This document shows, in pieces, positions 23,703 to 33,901 of a stretch of DNA of 64,000 nucleotides (position 1 is the first letter of the stretch; every line of letters begins with the position of its first letter). The position numbers and the translations under genes were made by a program. The notes under the pieces are model-generated. The model did not search any database. It was not told where the DNA came from and saw only the letters and a program-made list of their open reading frames with translations. Origin of the DNA: Poronia punctata (taxonomy: Eukaryota; Ascomycota; Sordariomycetes; Xylariales; Xylariaceae); NCBI GenBank assembly GCA_022579005.1, contig MU401622.1:1-64000 (forward strand), given 5' to 3'.

Positions 23703-26700
23703 TGTCTCGAAGATGAAGATGGAGGAGAGGCCTAGGTTATTTAGTAAGTTCCGTCACCGTGGGAAGAGTTTTAGTGTATAGGACATGTCAGAATGGAATT
23801 ATGACATCTTGACCTTAGGAACAAGGTACTTCTTGTCTTCCGTGTCTGTTTGTACGCTTCGCTTGTTCTTGGCTCATTAGGTGATAGGATCCCTAAATGC
23901 GAACAATGACCACGTTTTGTCGCGTTCCATTCATCAGTGTCTTCTGTCCATATACAGCAGTAATTAACCCAAGTTAGGTAGTCATATACTCTCTCTGGCC
24001 TTGTCCTTGGGCTGTTGGCAACGGATTATACCTCGTTCTACGACGAATAGTTCCATCCTTTTCTTTCGTTTCAGTTCCTACCTAAGCCTAGTGGCTATTA
24101 GATAGACGACAAACCATCTGTCCATATCTAGGAGTCAACTGTCACCGCGATGAATAAGCTAAAGTCTGCATCAGTTTAACATCTCTTTCTTCCGTCAGAC
24201 GCGATACGAATGAAATGTGCGAGAGGCCTTTTCCCCGAATCCCGCCCTATGGACAATGATATGATACGATAAAGGAGTTGCAAGTCTAAGCAGACGATAA
24301 TCAGGAATCACACATAACCATATAAGCAACGCCCGCTCTCATTGTCGGTAATACCTAATGTTGGTAGCTTTTGCATCCCATCTTATGCTTTTTTTTCTTG
24401 AAAAAGTGACGGACGAGGCATTCATTGGTAGAGACCTGACCAATGCGGCCGCACCGGGTGGTATTCCGGCAGGGGGATCTAGTCCGGCAAACTAGGTTGA
24501 TAGGTAAAGTAGGCAGGCCCCAGTCTCGGCCATAGGTCAAAGGACAAGTCCCAGCGAAGAAAAGATGTTGAAAACATAGGGCATTGACACATAACACTCG
24601 CCCGCTATTGGAACCACGTACAAGGGGCGGGCTGTAGGGAAATTCAACCCTTCTTTTTCGTCGCCGAACTCGCAGCCGCAGGGCCCAGGAAGGTCTAAGA
24701 CAATGAAAGCCCTGTCTTCCACATCACTTCGTAGCAGCGTGTGATGAAAACTAAAATCCGAGTAGCGGGGGTTCGTCAATTACACGGCAGTAATTTTGTC
24801 CGTTGATATATTACGAGGCTGTCTGCAAGGGGGGCTTGTTGAATGTTCCATAGTGAACCTCTTTAATGGCCCGGGGCGGTGTGACGTTGTCACTTACGTT
24901 GCGATCGCCAACCAACGTTGAGAACCAGTGTTCTGAGCGAAACCCCTGTACAAATGAGAAGGGGGGAGAGCACCCCCGCTCTTCATCTTTCAGTTTCCGC
25001 GCTCAAGTTTTAACTGCGACACCGTGGCCTGTTTGTGTATGAATCTTGGTTGTCATATGGCTTGTAGGACTCATCAACTCAAAGTCCGAGTCCGTAGGAG
25101 ATGCGGACGGGGAAGGAAATTCTGGCGAGTGCAACTTACCACACTGATCCAACATCCGAAAAGATTGTAGAGGGGTTTAGATTAGCGATTATGCAAATCT
25201 AAGACAATATGTGGGATACCAAGTGAACAAGAACACTTTCGGGGGTCATCGACGGGGGGTATCCTTGGAACCAAGACATGTTTCGTTATACGACCTCAGT
25301 CTTTTGACCCTCTCCGGGTCGATGTTTGCCAATACAAACATAATAGAGCTTCTTGGTAACAAGCAGCGTGATGCATCTTTCAATGGTTCAGGGGCGACAG
25401 AGTTTGCAATACCAACCCTATCATTATTATCAATCGTGTGGTGGGCTTTACAAAGACTGGTTCTGGTTGAGAGCTGAACATGTTACGGATGACGCCGTGG
25501 CTTGACTAGGCAGCTAGACTAAACAACTGGGCGTCGTTCCGATGGGCTGGATACATGCCGACTAGATGCTATGTACGTTGCGCACCTACCAGAAGACCGA
25601 CATACGTAGAATCCGGGGACAAGGTACACGACAGTGAAACAGTCTACCGGGCCTGCCCGTCAGCCTACTTTGAAGTAGATAGTTTGGTTCTCGTCGACCT
25701 GCCTAAGGAAGTCTCGTCTTGAGTCCGACGTTTAGGTTATAGAGCCTTGTAAGCAGCATTAAAAGCGGAAACAAAGCCGGTGCTGTGCGACCAGCACAAC
25801 ATGGTTGCGTACACGCAATTCCGAATGCCTGCCAACCGAATTTTGCTTGTAAAATGTGGCTTTTGGTTACAACCCCCTCCCCCTTGATCAGGGACAAAAG
25901 GGGGGTGGGTGAGGATGAGATGGTAGGCCGATGAAACGACGAAACAGGAGGCCGGTGGGTCAAGAAGCATTACTAACCGCGCGTGAAAGTGAAAGAGACA
26001 AGGAGGAGGCATGGGTCCACAGGAGAGAAAAATATTTTCACCAAGTCAGCCAAATGGTTTTGTCGCGGTTTTGCCTGCCAGCGGATTCTTCCATATCCAG
26101 ACCACCGCCATCTTGTATCTTCCCCCCAAGTACCTAACCTACGTTATCCCACTGCGGGGTTATGTAGAATTGTCGGGCCACGAATGGGTGATCAAGTCAT
26201 GTAAGTAGGCAGTGGCGGCGGTCGATAGTGGTGGCTGTGGTCACTTGGGGACTAGGCTGGTGACCTGATGATTAATGCGAACTTCGAGGTACAATTAAAG
26301 GCACATGTGTGTATTGGTAGTTCCTTCCATGACACCGGGCAGCGAAAGACATGGCAAAAACAGGAAACAACAGGGCACAGCATATACGTACATTACATAC
26401 CTCATTGCAGGTGATGCGACATTCGGCTCCAAGTTGGCGTTGAGGGTCTTTGTGAGACGTTTTGTGATCTATCTCATCCCTATAGAGCGGGACCTAGCAT
26501 GAAATTAAAAGCCCGACAAGACCGGGCATGGTCGAGCGTGACAACCTTTTGGCTCGCATCGGTCGCATCTGATGGTTTAGTACTCGTAGAAAAGCATGTA
26601 GGTACTAGGGTAGTTTAGGTACCTGGAGTAATGAACCACCATCCCAACGCACCTGCTTCATGTGGGCAAGGCTTTATCTACCTTGCCTCTATTAGATCTT

Positions 26701-26977
26701 CTACGGAAAAAAGGCCGGTTCCAGACGTTATTCCTATGATATTTTATCGAGAAGAAACAAAAAGATTTAATCAAGTATGAAAATGAAGGACCGAAAAGAA
26801 GAGGCACGGGTGTTGAGATGAACTGATTGATGTTGTACCCACAAACGGATATAGGAAACATATGAAATCCTGACGGAAAGCCGAGGCAGATGCCTTTCTT
26901 GTCCATGGTATCATGTATCGTCAACACCTGCGCCGGAATCTCCGCCCCTTCCTTCAAAATCATGTTTACTTTGCTAA
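23703..26977. other. Long intergenic region, no supported gene
   Basis: About 3.3 kb without a recognisable gene. Frames at 24355-24597 and 24537-24779 (-) and at 25211, 25703-26012, 25931-26208, 26305 and 26658 were examined; none shows a domain, a signal peptide or a splice chain I can support. The right edge abuts the inverted-repeat element at 26978. Confidence 0.4.
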
Positions 26978-27805
26978 GGGCGTGTTTGGTCTGTTGTTTA
27001 TTGCTTATTAAAGTAGGGAGAAGCAAAAAGCATAAACAGTGTGTTTAGTAAACTACTTTTAACTTATCTCTACTTTTAGCACACTAAAATTTGTTTATCC
27101 CTGTTTTTTTTACTTAGCTAATTAGGCAGGATTATTTTGCTTTTATTTTTAGCATTTTTGTTAACAACTTTTTGTTGTTTATTTTTGCTTATATGCTAAA
27201 TTTAGTTAGTTATAGTAGCTAACCCTTTTATAATTATAAGTATATAGGTTAGAACATGTACTCTAAGTACTAGTTAGAATTAGCTGCGAAGGTATATTAA
27301 AATTAACTGCGCAAGTATGTTAAAATTGAATTAACTGCAAAGGTATGTTAAAATTCAATTAACTGCAAAGGTATATTAAAATTTAAATGACTGCAAAGGT
27401 ATGTTGGAAATGACTGCAAAGGTATGTTAAAAATGACTGCGAAGGTATGTTGGAAATGACTGCAAAGGTATGTTGAAAATAACTGCAAAGGTATGTTGGA
27501 AATGACTGCAAAGGTATGTTGGAATTAACTGCGTAAGGCTATATTTAAGTGCTAAATACAGTAGCAACGCATAATTTATAGTGTTAATACCTCTGCTATA
27601 TAGGCTGCTATAGCCCTATAATAATAAGCAAAAAGCAATAATTCTACAACCAAACACAAATTAACTTATTTGTCCTAAAAAGAACTGCAGTTGTCGCTGA
27701 TTAGCTGCAGCTTTAGCCTATAAACAACCTACTTATCGCTTTACTTATAACAAGGATGTCACGGGCCATAAGTAAAAGCAATAAACAAGCAGACCAAACA
27801 CGCCC
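26978..27805. mobile_element. Non-autonomous PIF/Harbinger-type inverted-repeat element
   Basis: The left end GGGCGTGTTTGGTCTG (26978-26993) is matched exactly in inverted orientation at 27790-27805. The match extends inward over TTGTTTATTGCTT with a one-base indel, giving terminal inverted repeats of about 29-30 bp. Both flanks carry TAA (26975-26977 and 27806-27808), the three-base TWA duplication typical of PIF/Harbinger elements, whose ends also typically start GGG/GGC...TGTTTGG. The 828-bp interior is AT-rich and has no transposase frame, so the copy is a MITE-like derivative or a gutted, partly RIP-mutated element. It includes a minisatellite at 27277-27539. Confidence 0.8.
27277..27539. 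repeat. 23-28 bp minisatellite inside the Harbinger-like element
   Basis: Eleven imperfect copies of a unit built on ACTGCAAAGGTATGTT, spaced 23-28 bp apart. Variants are ACTGCGAAGG and ACTGCGCAAG, with linkers such as GGAAATG, AAAATG and AAAATTCAATTA. The array occupies about a third of the transposon-like element. Confidence 0.85.
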
Positions 27806-28416
27806 TAAGTCGGTGTGGCATTGACCTCGATTTATTTATTTCACGGCCATGCAATGAGGACAGAAGATCCGAAAGTTGCAGTTCCCAAGTCGTACCATTT
27901 AAATACCAATCGATCACCCGGTGAGGCTGCACCAGGGCGCGAGATCGACGACGGCAGATCAACAAGTCGGAATTTATTAGTGTCCGTAGTGGGTGGTGCA
28001 GACCTACTGTGCGTACTCGTACTTACCTAGTGGTAGGCACTAATTCAGTCTAGAATGCTACCGTGGGTCCCCGTACTATCACCAAGCAGTGCCGGCGTTA
28101 CCTCGCTAGCGACCCCTCTCAAAAACGACGGCTCAGGTACGCGTGTCCCGCCGGCCCCCGGCCAAACCCTTTTTTTTAGCTTGTTTCACGACGCTCTCTC
28201 GACTTGAAAGTTGAACTTGCTGCTGTACCACTATTCCACACGCTATCGACGACCCCGGCCTTTTGAAGAGAGTGTCTCCTCACAACGACTCCCAGTAGCT
28301 AAAGCAATAATTCTTTTAGAGCTTGCATGGTCAGGGTTTCGGTCGGTTCGGAAGCACCGTCTATGTTCGAAACGATTGTTCTAGTCTGCTCCCAACCTTC
28401 CAATTGCTGATTCAAC

Positions 28417-28818
28417 ATGGCGACAGTGGAGAATCAGGAATTTCCTAGGAATGAGGGGTCTCAGCCTTTCAGGTAATGAATTCGCTAGTCACTAAAATAG
28501 GTTTGTTCGACCAGGATCTGTCTCTTCGTATGCTGTGGTGTTTTATTCCAAAGATGGGAACTGACAGGCCTCCGATGCACGACATCTTGTTGTCTACCTC
28601 TCACCTTCCTATAATCTTTCCATGGAGAGATGTCGGGAGCATTTGACCAGAGCCGGGTTGGAAGCTGTGCCGTCGGACAAGGCTTTTAATCTCTTAATCA
28701 AAGCCGAATATAACATACCTACCTTGGTCCTTAGGTATGTCATTAGTTAAAAGGCCGTCAAATGACACCAAGCACTTAAAAGAGAAGGAGAAAGTAAATA
28801 TCGGCCATGGAGCACAAG
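28417..28818 (+). pseudogene. Possible broken three-exon gene, function unknown
   Basis: Three segments read like coding exons with splice signals but do not join in one frame. Segment 1 (28417-28472) starts with ATG, reads MATVENQEFPRNEG and ends at a GTAATG donor. Segment 2 (28568-28734) follows an ACAG acceptor, reads ASDARHLVVYLS and then HLTRAGLEAVPSDKAFN and NIPTLVLR, and ends at GTATGT. Segment 3 (about 28770-28818) reads KHLKEKEKVNIGHGAQ before GTATGT. Segment 1 ends in phase 2 whereas segment 2 needs phase 0, and the phase-2 frame stops early. This suggests a frameshifted relic, or a real gene whose exon ends I have mis-set. No family is recognised. Confidence 0.3.
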
Positions 28819-30943
28819 GTATGTGGCTATTTTTATGAAGGACGTTTAATTATCACTCATCCCTCGTGGGAGAGTTGCTTACTTGGATAGGAAGCTCATT
28901 CGGATTGCTTTGAAGAAATCCCCGGGTGTTCGTTAGAAGTGGATAGTGGATCCATCGCTTTGCGACTCGTCAGTCAGCAGAAGAATTCAACCTCATGAGA
29001 GAATCCATGCACGGGTAGTATTCAAGATCACGTCGTAGCCCCCCAGCACTAGGCAATGGCAATGCTGTGCCATATGGCGCGCAGTTGTGTTTTCTTTCCT
29101 TCCGCTTGCTTGGATGAACTCGCATCTGCCTAGGTTGGGGGCTGGGGCTGGGGCTGGGTACACGCATTTTGTAGGGTCTTCTGTCTGTCCATCGAAAGTG
29201 CAGGCATTCTACTACAAACAGAATGAAGATGTCGACGAAAGGATATTTGACCACCTCAAGGTTTCAACTTACCAAGGGGGTGCTACAAGTACATTGCAGC
29301 TGAGAAGCCCTTTACCGCCGTCGCGTCAGTGTAATGCTGTAAACCAAAGAAACGAAACGATAGGGCGCATTGATTGGGTCTGCTCGCTTCGAGAGTGTTT
29401 CATGTGTTGCCAACCAAAAGTCCTCGGTTTGTACCCAACCGGCGCCATCGGGGAATAGGTAGATGTTTCATTGGCCAAGGCTTGCAGTGAACAGCTCTTC
29501 AGTTCTTCTCTCCCCCCTCCTCCTCTTCCCCGATAGGTAAGGTGATATTCTTACCTATTTGTTGTCAGTAAAATTACACATCCGTCCTATTGGTAAGTTT
29601 GCTTGGTGAATCAGGAATCAAAATTGACGCCTCTGTCTTATGCGACACGTAGCTGGCGCTTGCTCTCTTAATCATCAGCTTATACTTGAACGATCTGATG
29701 AATCGTTTACTTGGAAGTATCTTACATGCCCGACGTGCCAACCCACGTGTTTGGACTACCGTGACTCCAGACCTTGTACACGTACGTGTACGATGCATGT
29801 GTATTGATTGATTGATGGTGTTTAAGCACTATAATACAGTGAAATATACATTCTTTGTCTACCTGCCTAAACTTGAAGTGTTTTAGCTCGCCTGCCGTAA
29901 TAGGTAAGTTCTTTAAACAAATTGTCGGTTAGCTCCGGATTGTCCAGATGGTCCCGATTTACCGAACAAGCATTTCCCACTGCTAGCCTGTATTCACTTC
30001 GACCACTTCCACATATCTAAAGTAGGTACATGATGTATTCGGTTTTCTTGCACAGAAAGACGAGGCACTCGGTTATTTAGATTTAGAAGGTTGTCGACTT
30101 CTGATCTTGCGCCACTACCAAGATCCATATTCCCCTTGCGCCTCGCGCTATCGAGTCATGTCATTGCCTGGTTCTTTAGGTGAGGTTCATCCTGTACACA
30201 TAAGGAGAGAATGTTGAAGATAAGGGAATTGAAAGAGAGTCGCATAGCACCTATCAAGTTGCCGAGCAAGCTCAACCAACAAACGCCTGACTGACAGTTT
30301 TGTCCCTTTTCCGAGACCGAGATGCTCTTCGCAAATATCCATATAGCTGTTACCCACCCTTGAAACTGGCTGCTTGTAGTCCTTTGTTCCCGAATTTCCG
30401 GCGTTGAGCAAGATGGTCGATTTTCCTGGCGTCCCCTGGCGTTCCTGACGAATGACCGCTTTCTTCTTTACTACAAACACAATAGGTAAAGTACGGACTG
30501 CACAACAAAGCGCCGAGCGGTACCTGTTGCAGAATATGATGTATACCTAAAATATATTTATAATAGTTTGGGTCGAATGTGAGTCTGGCCCAAAAAGTCT
30601 GGGTCCTCTGTCCCACCCGGACTGCCACCTCATGGGCGAAGCAAGCCCACCTGCCTCCCCACCCCTGCATCTTACCCAACATACATGCCTCACATTCAAC
30701 CAACGTTGGTCGACATGCGCGCGCGCAAAGGGGAGGAGTCTTTTTTTTTTTTTTTTACCGTCAGACTGGGGTTACCCATTACCTACCGCCGAAAGGGCCA
30801 TCCTTGTCTAGTTTTCGAGAGCGCTTGTTTCGTGGCCCGGCTACGTCCCCTGGGCTCGGCACTAGTCAGCATCGTCCGTACTGTCATACCTTCTTACCAG
30901 CCTTCGATATAATATTGTTCGGATGTTCCTCACACCATTTGGC

Positions 30944-30995
30944 TTTATTTTTTTCTTTTTCTTTTCTCTCTCTCTCTCTCTCTCTTCTACTCCAG
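30944..30995 (+). promoter_or_regulatory. CT-repeat tract upstream of the DUF1996 gene
   Basis: A T/C-only stretch including about ten CT dinucleotides lies roughly 430 bp before the DUF1996 start codon. Such tracts mark core promoters or transcription starts of strongly expressed fungal genes; here this is inferred from composition and position. Confidence 0.35.
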
Positions 30996-31420
30996 CCCCC
31001 ATTCTTCAAGACTCTTTGTGTCTACAGGCCGTGTCGCCTCTTACAGTCCTTACCCTGCTCCATATTCTGCCGGCTCAGTCCTACACTCCTTTAGGCTCGT
31101 CACTTATCCAAGTACTCTTTGTTGTACATTCTTTATCGTGGCCAGCCACTCCTGAACAAACATTCAAATTCTTCATTTTATGCCCAGCCATAACTTGGAG
31201 ATTCTGATCTGATCTTGTTTGTCACATACCTACCTTCATTCCTTCCCATCCACCGCTGTTCCGGCATCAGCGTGTACCTAGAAGAACAAGCATCTTCTAT
31301 ACTTTCCTTCAAACACTTTGTTTTCAAACGTTGCCTTTTCTTCTTTCACGGCATCGTTACCAAACGTCAACAGAACACCAACGCCTACACGGACCACACA
31401 ACACAAAGAACAAACTAAAA

Positions 31421-33031
31421 ATGAAGTTTACCACTACCGCTGCGTTGGCCGCCTTGGCTTCGCTCGCCTCGGCCAAGGATGACCGCACCTTTGCTGTCCT
31501 CCGCTTTGACGGCGATCAGTTCTTGACCGAGGGTCCCATAGACCCCATCGTCAGCCCTGGCCAAGAGTCCTCCCACTACCACACCATCATGGGAGGAAGC
31601 AACTTCGCCGCCACTGTCGACGGCGGCATCTTGATCGATTCTGAATGCACAACTGCCAAGATTAAGAACGACAAGAGCAACTACTGGGTCCCCGGCCTCT
31701 TCTTCCAGGATCCATCGACTGGCCAGTTCCAGAAGGTCCCGCTTTACTACATGAACGTATACTACTTCTTCGAACCCACGGATGACGAGATCAAGGCTTT
31801 CCCTCTCGGCTTGAAGATGGTAGCTGGTGACGCTCTGACGAGATCTCCCCCTGCTTCGGGAGGTGCCCTGAACCTCGACCCCGATAACGGGACCCCCATT
31901 AACTCGGCGCAGTGGACTTGCCCTCGCCAGAGCTACGACCCCCCATCGTACCCTACGGATTCGGACGGAACCATGGGTGGACAGGTAGACCCCACCAACC
32001 AGGGCGCCGGTACGGGTTTCCCTTACCAGAAATGCGACGGTACCTACTCGCCCCTGCGGATGGACATCCACTTCCCTTCGTGCTACAACCCCGAAGCCGG
32101 CCTGGACGACCACAGGAACAACATGAGATTCCCCTCGGTCACCAACTTCCGCGAGAACTGCCCCGAGGGTTGGATCCACGTGCCGCATCTCTTCTACGAG
32201 ATTTACTGGAACACCCCCCTATTCGACGATCTCTGGACAGCCGATGGCACGACGCAGCCTTTTGTTCTCGCGACTGGTGATGCGACGGGCTACTCCTCGC
32301 ACGGCGACTTCATCTCCGGCTGGGACGAGGAGACTCTACAGACCATCGTTGACACCTGCAACGCCGGCACCACCGGCATGGATCAATGCCCCCAGATTCC
32401 TGGTGGTCTGAACGACAATGGCAACTGCAAGATCGACCCCGTCTTCGGCAGCGTCCTTCCCCTAGGAGAATTCATCAGCGAGCTTCCTGTTGTCGGCACC
32501 AATGTCACTGGCTGGGGTAAGGGTGGCAATTCCCCTTCTCCGTCGTACCCGCACCACTCTTCTTCTTCTTCTTCTTCTTCGACTTCCAAGTACTCGACGG
32601 CAACCCCCACGGAGATCTCGAGCACATCATACAAGGCCAGCAGCACATCCGAGATCAGCAGCACATACGAAGCCAGCAGCACATCCGAGGCTACCAGCAG
32701 CACATACAAGGCCAGCAGTACATCCGAGGGAGCAGCCAAGCCCGCAGCCACCAGCAACGGCCACAACAAAGTCGTCGTCGGCGGACCCGGCATCAAAGCC
32801 CAAGCACCCTCATCCGCATCCGCATCCGCACCTACCGATGTCCCCTCTTCACCACCAGCTAACGATGCTTCCACCATCTACGACTTCGTCACTGTTACCG
32901 TGACTGCCACAATCGCACCGGCAACGGAAACGGAAACATCACAACCACTCGTGCACCGCCATGCTCCTAGACATTCCCACGGACATCATCACAGACATCT
33001 GGGAGGAAGTTTCGCCGCTCGTCGTCGCTAG
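31421..33031 (+). CDS. Secreted DUF1996 protein with Ser/Thr-rich tail
   Basis: A single-exon gene of 536 residues. The start is the ATG at 31421, which gives a textbook signal peptide (MKFTTTAALAALASLASA); the frame extends upstream only through TTG and leader sequence. The body (about residues 25-310) is a DUF1996 domain, recognised from the DQFLTEGPIDPIVSPGQ and SSHYHTIMGGSNF start, the YWVPGLFF and MDIHFPSCYN motifs, and GWIHVPHLFYEIYW. The domain occurs in many secreted and wall-associated fungal proteins and its biochemical role is unknown. From about residue 360 the protein is Ser/Thr-rich with imperfect SSTSEISSTYEA repeats suited to O-mannosylation. It ends in a His/Arg-rich tail, and no GPI-anchor signal is evident. 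Confidence 0.9.
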   Translation: MKFTTTAALAALASLASAKDDRTFAVLRFDGDQFLTEGPIDPIVSPGQESSHYHTIMGGSNFAATVDGGILIDSECTTAKIKNDKSNYWVPGLFFQDPSTGQFQKVPLYYMNVYYFFEPTDDEIKAFPLGLKMVAGDALTRSPPASGGALNLDPDNGTPINSAQWTCPRQSYDPPSYPTDSDGTMGGQVDPTNQGAGTGFPYQKCDGTYSPLRMDIHFPSCYNPEAGLDDHRNNMRFPSVTNFRENCPEGWIHVPHLFYEIYWNTPLFDDLWTADGTTQPFVLATGDATGYSSHGDFISGWDEETLQTIVDTCNAGTTGMDQCPQIPGGLNDNGNCKIDPVFGSVLPLGEFISELPVVGTNVTGWGKGGNSPSPSYPHHSSSSSSSSTSKYSTATPTEISSTSYKASSTSEISSTYEASSTSEATSSTYKASSTSEGAAKPAATSNGHNKVVVGGPGIKAQAPSSASASAPTDVPSSPPANDASTIYDFVTVTVTATIAPATETETSQPLVHRHAPRHSHGHHHRHLGGSFAARRR

Positions 33032-33901
33032 AAAAGTGATGACGGTTTTTTTATCTTCCATTCCTTGTCCTTTTTATAAGAAACAGCAACGACAGCGACG
33101 GTGACGGGCGATAGAGAACCCGTGTATGCATGCGTGCATGCATATACGAACGATAACGTCTTTTTGAGGGAAAAAAAAAGAAATGATTGAGCGAAGAGTT
33201 GATTGATTTTTTCTATTCTTCTTGTTCATCTTTTTCTATGATGACAACTTTTTTTTGATATACCATATATAAAACCTTGCTTTTTCGATAGTAGCAATGG
33301 GTTTACTTCGATTCTTACTGTATATATTTTTACACTTTTATACCGACACCTACCTTTGAGATGAAAAGAGATGAGAAGAGAACGCGGAAATAAAAAGTTG
33401 GTGGATATTTCCGAAAATCTTTTCGGTTAGAATTGCAGATTCTGGTGACATGAAGCGACCTGACAGTATTTGAGGTTTCGTCTCTCTACCTATTGAAACG
33501 TTGTGTGAAAACAAATGATTTAACCAAGGTACTTCCAATGTAGTAGTTTAAATCTTGTTCTGGTATGCAGGTAGTAGTCGGCGCAGTATGAAGAGTGTGG
33601 TCTGGATTGTCTTGATAACAAGCCTCTTTCTGTAAAGCAAGCAAGTGACTGACTTCAATGGGCCGGGATTTTCGACGTCATGTACTACGTCTTATGAGAT
33701 ATAAGCATATTCTTTCTCATCACAGGGTATCCTACTCTAGTTCTAGTAGTCTTGACTAAGGTAGGTACTTACTTATATAGACAGACAGGTGTGACGAGAT
33801 AATCAAGGCTGGGGTGCGAAGACGTTGTCAAGATAATATTTCTTCTTCTCTTCTCTCACCCCCAAAACAACAGGGCCGTCACTATATCTTGATAGTCTTG
33901 C
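33032..33901. other. Spacer between convergent DUF1996 and RCM1 genes
   Basis: About 0.9 kb shared 3' region. It contains the repeat-like GCATGCGTGCATGCATA palindrome near 33127-33143 and several T-rich runs. Nothing coding is supported. Confidence 0.45.

Larger units (their letters stand above)
27806..31420. other. Long intergenic region between the Harbinger-like element and the DUF1996 gene
   Basis: About 3.6 kb. Only the exon-like pieces near 28417-28818 (listed separately) look once-coding. Frames at 28970, 29087, 29574, 30187, 30350 and 30579 are antisense pairs or low-complexity and are left out. The last ~500 bp are pyrimidine-rich and likely hold the promoter and long 5' leader of the DUF1996 gene. 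Confidence 0.4.

Noticed and set aside
24355..24779. Two overlapping 80-codon minus-strand frames, one Cys-containing
   Set aside because: No signal peptide and no conserved cysteine spacing; not enough to call a small secreted protein.
30579..31094. A 171-codon frame upstream of DUF1996
   Set aside because: It consists largely of Phe/Ser/Leu runs from the CT-repeat promoter tract.
31331..31420. TTG-started extension of the DUF1996 frame
   Set aside because: The ATG at 31421 gives a proper signal peptide and sits in a good AAAATG context; the upstream part is leader.
31415..32188. A 257-codon minus-strand frame
   Set aside because: It lies wholly antisense to the DUF1996 gene, whose signal peptide and domain motifs are clear on the plus strand.
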